From: Chthonomonas calidirosea
Lineage (GTDB): Bacteria; Armatimonadota; Chthonomonadetes; Chthonomonadales; CAJBBX01
Assembly (NCBI GenBank): GCA_020722705.1
Contig: DYKI01000003.1
Location: 62,001 to 126,000 of the forward strand
Direction: 5' to 3'
DNA length: 64,000 nucleotides
Below are positions 60,393 through 64,000 of the stretch, piece by piece; within the stretch, counting starts at the first letter, position 1, and each line of letters opens with the position of its first letter. Below the pieces are notes generated by a model that had not been told where the DNA came from, did not search any database, and worked only from the letters and a program-made list of their open reading frames with translations. The position numbers were made by a program, and so were the translations under genes.

Positions 60393-62951
60393 ATGCCATA
60401 CACGATGCACGTCGTCTCGCACACCCATTGGGATCGCGAGTGGTACCAGCCGTTCGAGGTATTCCGCCTTCGGCTCGTTGACCTGATGGACCACTTGCTC
60501 GACATCCTTGAGACCGATCATCAGTTTCGGCATTTCAGCCTTGACGCTCAGACGATTGTTCTTCAGGACTACCTGCAGATCCGGCCTCAAGCTCGGGAGC
60601 GTATCGAAACGCACGTGCGCAGCGGCAGGCTCGGGATCGGGCCCTGGTATCAGCTCAATGACGAGTTCCTGGTCAGCGGCGAGGCCACGATCCGAAGCCT
60701 GCTGATCGGCTCAAGGATGGCCGCTTCGTTTGGTCACTGCATGAAGATTGGCTATCTTCCCGATCAGTTCGGGAACATCTCGCAGATGCCGCAGATTCTG
60801 CGCGGCTTTGGCATTGACAACGCGATCATGGGCAGAGGGCGGCAGCTTCTGGCCCCTGACGACAAGATGGAGTTCTGGTGGGCTGCCCCCGACGGCTCGC
60901 GGGTCCTTGCGTCTCTGATGGCGTACTGGTACAACAATGCCCAGTACATCCCTGCTGATCCGCAAGCGGCCCTCGCTTTCGTCCGCGGTCTTCGGGATAC
61001 GATGGCAGCTCGATCCGTTGCGTCGGATCTGTTGTTCATGAACGGCGTGGATCATCTGGAGGCGCAGCCTACCATCGGACGAACCGTGGATGCTGTATCC
61101 GATCTCCTCGCTCGGTCGGGTTCCGAAGACCGACTCGTCCATAGCTCCCTGACGGCGTACATGGATGCATTGCGTGACAGTTTGGAATCTGGCGAACAGG
61201 CTCTGGCCACAGTGACCGGAGAGCTGCGTCAGGATCGGGGCGGGGCCTGCCTTGCAGGCACGCTCTCATCACGAACCTACCTGAAGCGCGCCAACTTTGC
61301 CGCCCAAACCGCGCTCGAGTCCTATGCGGAGCGTCTGTGCGCGTTCGCACGGCTGGCAGGGTGCCCGTATCCGGCCGAGGAGCTGCGGTATGCCTGGAAG
61401 CTTTTGATGGAGAATCACCCGCACGATTCCATCTGCGGATGCAGCCTCGATCAGGTCCACGCGGAAATGATGCCTCGATTCGACCGCGTACGCCAGGTCG
61501 CCGATGTCCAGCAAGGGAAGGCGCTGGACGCACTGACCGGTCGCGATCGGACCCAGGGGGCAGCCGCGCTGCCATGCGATCTGTACGTGTTCAACACGCT
61601 GAACTGGGAACGAACCGATCCGGTTCGAGTTGCGCTGGAGTTTCCCCTTGGGGCGCCGGCGCGGACAGGGGCGGTGCGCGACGAGGCAGCCGTCGTTCGG
61701 GGCATGCGGATCACAGCCCCTGACGGGACAGATGTTCCGTTCGAGGTGATTGCCGACGAGACGTTGATCAAGGCGGTGCTGAACCCTCACGAGCTTCCGC
61801 TCGATCAATGGGTGCAGCGGCTGAGCATCGAGTTTGTCGCACAGAACGTCCCGCCGTGCGGATGCGCTGTGTACAGGCTTGAACCGGCCGGTTCGATGCC
61901 GCAGCAGGCCGCCGCATCGAGTATGGGTGAACGGCGCTGTGGGGAGCTGTATCTTGAGGACGTTGGCGACGCAGGCGATGAGTACCTGTACCGTAAGCCA
62001 CTCAACGATAGCCGTGTGGCGCTCGATCCGGCATGCGCCGACTGCAGGTCGTCATACGCGTCATCGGTTCGCTTCACAACCGTCACAGAGGCCGCGATGC
62101 GGGTACCGAAGTCTTCATCGGCTGCCGGAAGGTCCGCCGAATCCGTGGACATGCCCATTCGGGTTGAGAGAACCGAGTGGTCCGGCGTCCCGCGCGTTGA
62201 GTTCAAAGTTACGGTGGACAACAGAGCAACGGACCACCGCCTGAGGGCGGTGTTCGATGCCGGCGGCGAAGTCTGGGCCGCTTCGCCATTCGACGTGGTC
62301 CACCGATGCGCGCCGCAGGGTCCCGCAGCAGAGGGGGCAGCGCCATACCATCCGATGACGCTATGGGTGGATGCGTCAGGTGATGATGGGGAGCCGGGTC
62401 GAACGTTGATCGCGCCCGGTCTGTACGAGTACGAACCCTACCACGACAACGAAGGAAAGGTGCAACAGGTGGCGATCACGCTCCTCCGGTGCGTAGGTCA
62501 GCTTAGCGGTCGGGGAGATGGTCCTGGCATCCTGACGCCTGGCGCGCAATCCATCGGCGAGCATTCGTTTGACCTTGCAGTCGTGGAACACGACGGGAGC
62601 TGGAGCGACGCACTCGCATGGCGGCAGGCGAACCAGTTTGCGGTGCCCCTTGTGGCTGTCCAGGCTCCGCGCAATGACGATGCTGCGCCGGTTCGTTCGT
62701 TCCTGACAGTCAAGTCCGATGCGCTGATGCTCAGCGCCCTGAAGCTCGCAGAGGATCGTGACACGCTTATCGTCAGGGTCTTCAACGTCACCGATGAGCC
62801 CGTCGGCGGCGCGCAGATCACAGCGGAAGGTGCGACCGGATGGCGCAGAACGAACCTCAATGAGAGTTCCGATGGCAACTGGCTGAACGGCGGCTCAGCC
62901 ACACTCGAAATAGGGCCTAAGCAGATCGTCACGCTGGAGTTCCGAACATGA
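60393..62951 (+). CDS. GH38 alpha-mannosidase
   Basis: An 852-residue cytoplasmic glycoside hydrolase. N-terminal barrel opens MHVVSHTHWDREWYQPFE (zinc ligands H12, D14); the nucleophile is D124 in GYLPDQFGNISQMPQIL. A third metal His is in NHPHDSICGCSLDQVH. The C-terminal half is the beta-rich GH38 region (VFNTLNWERTDPVRV; RTEWSGVPRVEFKVTVDNR). There is no signal peptide. It hydrolyses alpha-mannosides such as mannosylglycerate or mannan fragments; the exact substrate is unknown. The downstream gene overlaps it by four bases (ATGA). Confidence 0.93.
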   Translation: MPYTMHVVSHTHWDREWYQPFEVFRLRLVDLMDHLLDILETDHQFRHFSLDAQTIVLQDYLQIRPQARERIETHVRSGRLGIGPWYQLNDEFLVSGEATIRSLLIGSRMAASFGHCMKIGYLPDQFGNISQMPQILRGFGIDNAIMGRGRQLLAPDDKMEFWWAAPDGSRVLASLMAYWYNNAQYIPADPQAALAFVRGLRDTMAARSVASDLLFMNGVDHLEAQPTIGRTVDAVSDLLARSGSEDRLVHSSLTAYMDALRDSLESGEQALATVTGELRQDRGGACLAGTLSSRTYLKRANFAAQTALESYAERLCAFARLAGCPYPAEELRYAWKLLMENHPHDSICGCSLDQVHAEMMPRFDRVRQVADVQQGKALDALTGRDRTQGAAALPCDLYVFNTLNWERTDPVRVALEFPLGAPARTGAVRDEAAVVRGMRITAPDGTDVPFEVIADETLIKAVLNPHELPLDQWVQRLSIEFVAQNVPPCGCAVYRLEPAGSMPQQAAASSMGERRCGELYLEDVGDAGDEYLYRKPLNDSRVALDPACADCRSSYASSVRFTTVTEAAMRVPKSSSAAGRSAESVDMPIRVERTEWSGVPRVEFKVTVDNRATDHRLRAVFDAGGEVWAASPFDVVHRCAPQGPAAEGAAPYHPMTLWVDASGDDGEPGRTLIAPGLYEYEPYHDNEGKVQQVAITLLRCVGQLSGRGDGPGILTPGAQSIGEHSFDLAVVEHDGSWSDALAWRQANQFAVPLVAVQAPRNDDAAPVRSFLTVKSDALMLSALKLAEDRDTLIVRVFNVTDEPVGGAQITAEGATGWRRTNLNESSDGNWLNGGSATLEIGPKQIVTLEFRT

Positions 62952-64000
62952 GCCTGCATATCACTGAGGTGCGCGTGATTGTCACCTGTCCGGGACGGAA
63001 CTACGTCTTCGTTAAGGTCATGACGAGCGAACCAGGGCTTTACGGAGTGGGCGATGCGACCCTCAACGGGCGGGAACTGGCCGTGGCGTCGGCTTTACGG
63101 GAGCATGTTGCGCCGCTGCTGGTTGGTCGTGATCCGGATCGGATCGAGGACACGTGGCAGCTCCTATTCCGTGGCACCTACTGGCGTGGCGGGCCGGTGC
63201 TCCAAACGGCCCTGGCCGGCGTTGATCTTGCGCTCTGGGACATCAAGGGCAAGCGTGCCGGCATGCCTCTCCACTCTCTGCTTGGAGGCAAGACGCGCGA
63301 GTGTGCCCTCGCCTACACGCATGCCGCAGGGCGGGATTTCAAAGAGGTGGAGGATCAGGTTCGGCGGGCAATGGAGCGTGGTTTCAGAGCGGTGCGCACT
63401 CAAGTTGCCGTGCCGGGCTCGATCGGAACGTATGGAACCGGCGGAGCGGGGGAGGCCGCCTCGGCTGCATGGCCATCGCCGGATGGGGAGGCAATGCCGT
63501 TCGTCGAGGCGGGCTGGGACAGCTCCCGGTACCTGCGGACGGTCCCGCGCCTCTTCGAGCATCTCCGCAACACACTGGGAGACGAAGTCGAGCTGCTCCA
63601 CGATGTGCACGAACGGCTCAGTCCCATCGAAGCATGCCGATTGGCATCGGATCTGGAGCCGTACCGGCTGTTCTTCCTGGAGGACCCACTGCGTCCGGAG
63701 CACTCTGACAGCTTCCGTGTCTTGCGGCGCTCCTCGACGACACCGATTGCGATGGGTGAGCTATTCACCAGCAAATACGAGTGCCTCCCGCTCATCACAG
63801 ACCAGCTCATTGACTACATCAGGTGTGATCTCGGGCATATCGGCGGTCTGACGGAGGCGAGGAAGATCGCCGCAATCGCTGATCCGTTCCAGGTTCGCAC
63901 GGCATGGCACGGACCGGGCGACATAGGCCCCCCGACACATGCAGCCAACGTCCACCTCGACTGCGCGATCCCAAACTTCGGCATTCAGGAGATGACGTTC
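62948..64000 (+). CDS. Enolase-superfamily sugar-acid dehydratase, ManD/RspA-like (3' truncated)
   Basis: 351 codons are visible and the frame is open to the window edge. The N-terminal capping domain (1-120) has PGRNYVFVKVMTSE and FRGTYWRGGPVLQTALAGVD. The barrel has metal ligands in ELLHDVHERLSP (Asp), FFLEDPLRPE (Glu) and PIAMGELFTSKYE (Glu), then RCDLGHIGGLTEARKIA and WHGPGDIGPPTHAANVHLD. This pattern matches the D-mannonate dehydratase/RspA subgroup. It overlaps the mannosidase by four bases, so both probably serve one catabolic route. Whether it is a high-activity mannonate dehydratase cannot be judged. Confidence 0.88.
   Translation, partial: MSLHITEVRVIVTCPGRNYVFVKVMTSEPGLYGVGDATLNGRELAVASALREHVAPLLVGRDPDRIEDTWQLLFRGTYWRGGPVLQTALAGVDLALWDIKGKRAGMPLHSLLGGKTRECALAYTHAAGRDFKEVEDQVRRAMERGFRAVRTQVAVPGSIGTYGTGGAGEAASAAWPSPDGEAMPFVEAGWDSSRYLRTVPRLFEHLRNTLGDEVELLHDVHERLSPIEACRLASDLEPYRLFFLEDPLRPEHSDSFRVLRRSSTTPIAMGELFTSKYECLPLITDQLIDYIRCDLGHIGGLTEARKIAAIADPFQVRTAWHGPGDIGPPTHAANVHLDCAIPNFGIQEMTF

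Overview
The window is a compact, high-GC bacterial chromosome segment with about 61 protein genes, three tRNAs and one riboswitch. Many genes overlap by 1-8 bases and many start with GTG or TTG. Gene content (SAM-I riboswitch on metK, split glycine decarboxylase, a Ycf45-type R3H ATPase next to tmk-darA, GH38 mannosidase, DUF6785/6784 transporter-like protein) suggests a free-living heterotroph on the Terrabacteria side. Armatimonadota is my best guess, from gene content only. There is no phage, insertion sequence, CRISPR array or toxin island.

Layout. 1-11449 (+): the end of a YfhO-like protein, a CBS protein, a complete branched-chain amino-acid ABC importer (livJHMGF), an LmeA-like lipid-binding protein, then gcvT-gcvH-gcvPA-gcvPB and a lipoate ligase, with almost no gaps. 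11519-12187 (+): a stand-alone response regulator and a one-helix membrane peptide. 12410-13650 (-): tRNA-Arg(UCU), tRNA-Gly(UCC) and a Gfo/Idh/MocA oxidoreductase. 13651-14166: hairpin repeats, a promoter, the SAM-I riboswitch and its terminator, leading to metK (+). 15386-23818 (-): a polytopic protein, a 1595-residue alpha-2-macroglobulin, a VanW protein, RsfS and a TPR membrane protein. 23994-28530 (+): R3H-AAA ATPase, tmk, darA, an unknown protein and dacB.

28553-33526 (-): nadA, and the translation/cell-wall operon rpsB-tsf-pyrH-frr-uppS behind a clear promoter. 33765-49051 (+): a TPR-AAA ATPase, an odd short-armed tRNA with a UAA anticodon, the tryptophan operon trpE-G-(pepP)-D-C-F-(DUF3592)-B-A, then recO, an RNase Z-like hydrolase, a DNA glycosylase, a DUF92 protein, a methyltransferase, cmk and plsC. 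48969-53412 (-): ispA, a DUF6785/6784 protein, ribokinase and an orphan SelB C-terminal domain. 53556-57218 (+): queF, queD and a three-subunit transhydrogenase. 57379-60260 (-): hsp20-lon. 60393-64000 (+): GH38 alpha-mannosidase and an enolase-superfamily dehydratase that runs off the end.

The two gene-free stretches over 300 bases, 12188-12627 and 13651-14166, hold the tRNAs with a terminator and the riboswitch with repeats. No overtly new multi-gene system is evident. The best leads are the alpha-2-macroglobulin/VanW/polytopic cluster, the orphan SelB domain, the short-armed UAA tRNA, a heptamer repeat inserted in frame in ribokinase, and the hairpin repeats around metK. All family assignments come from reading motifs by eye; no searches were run.
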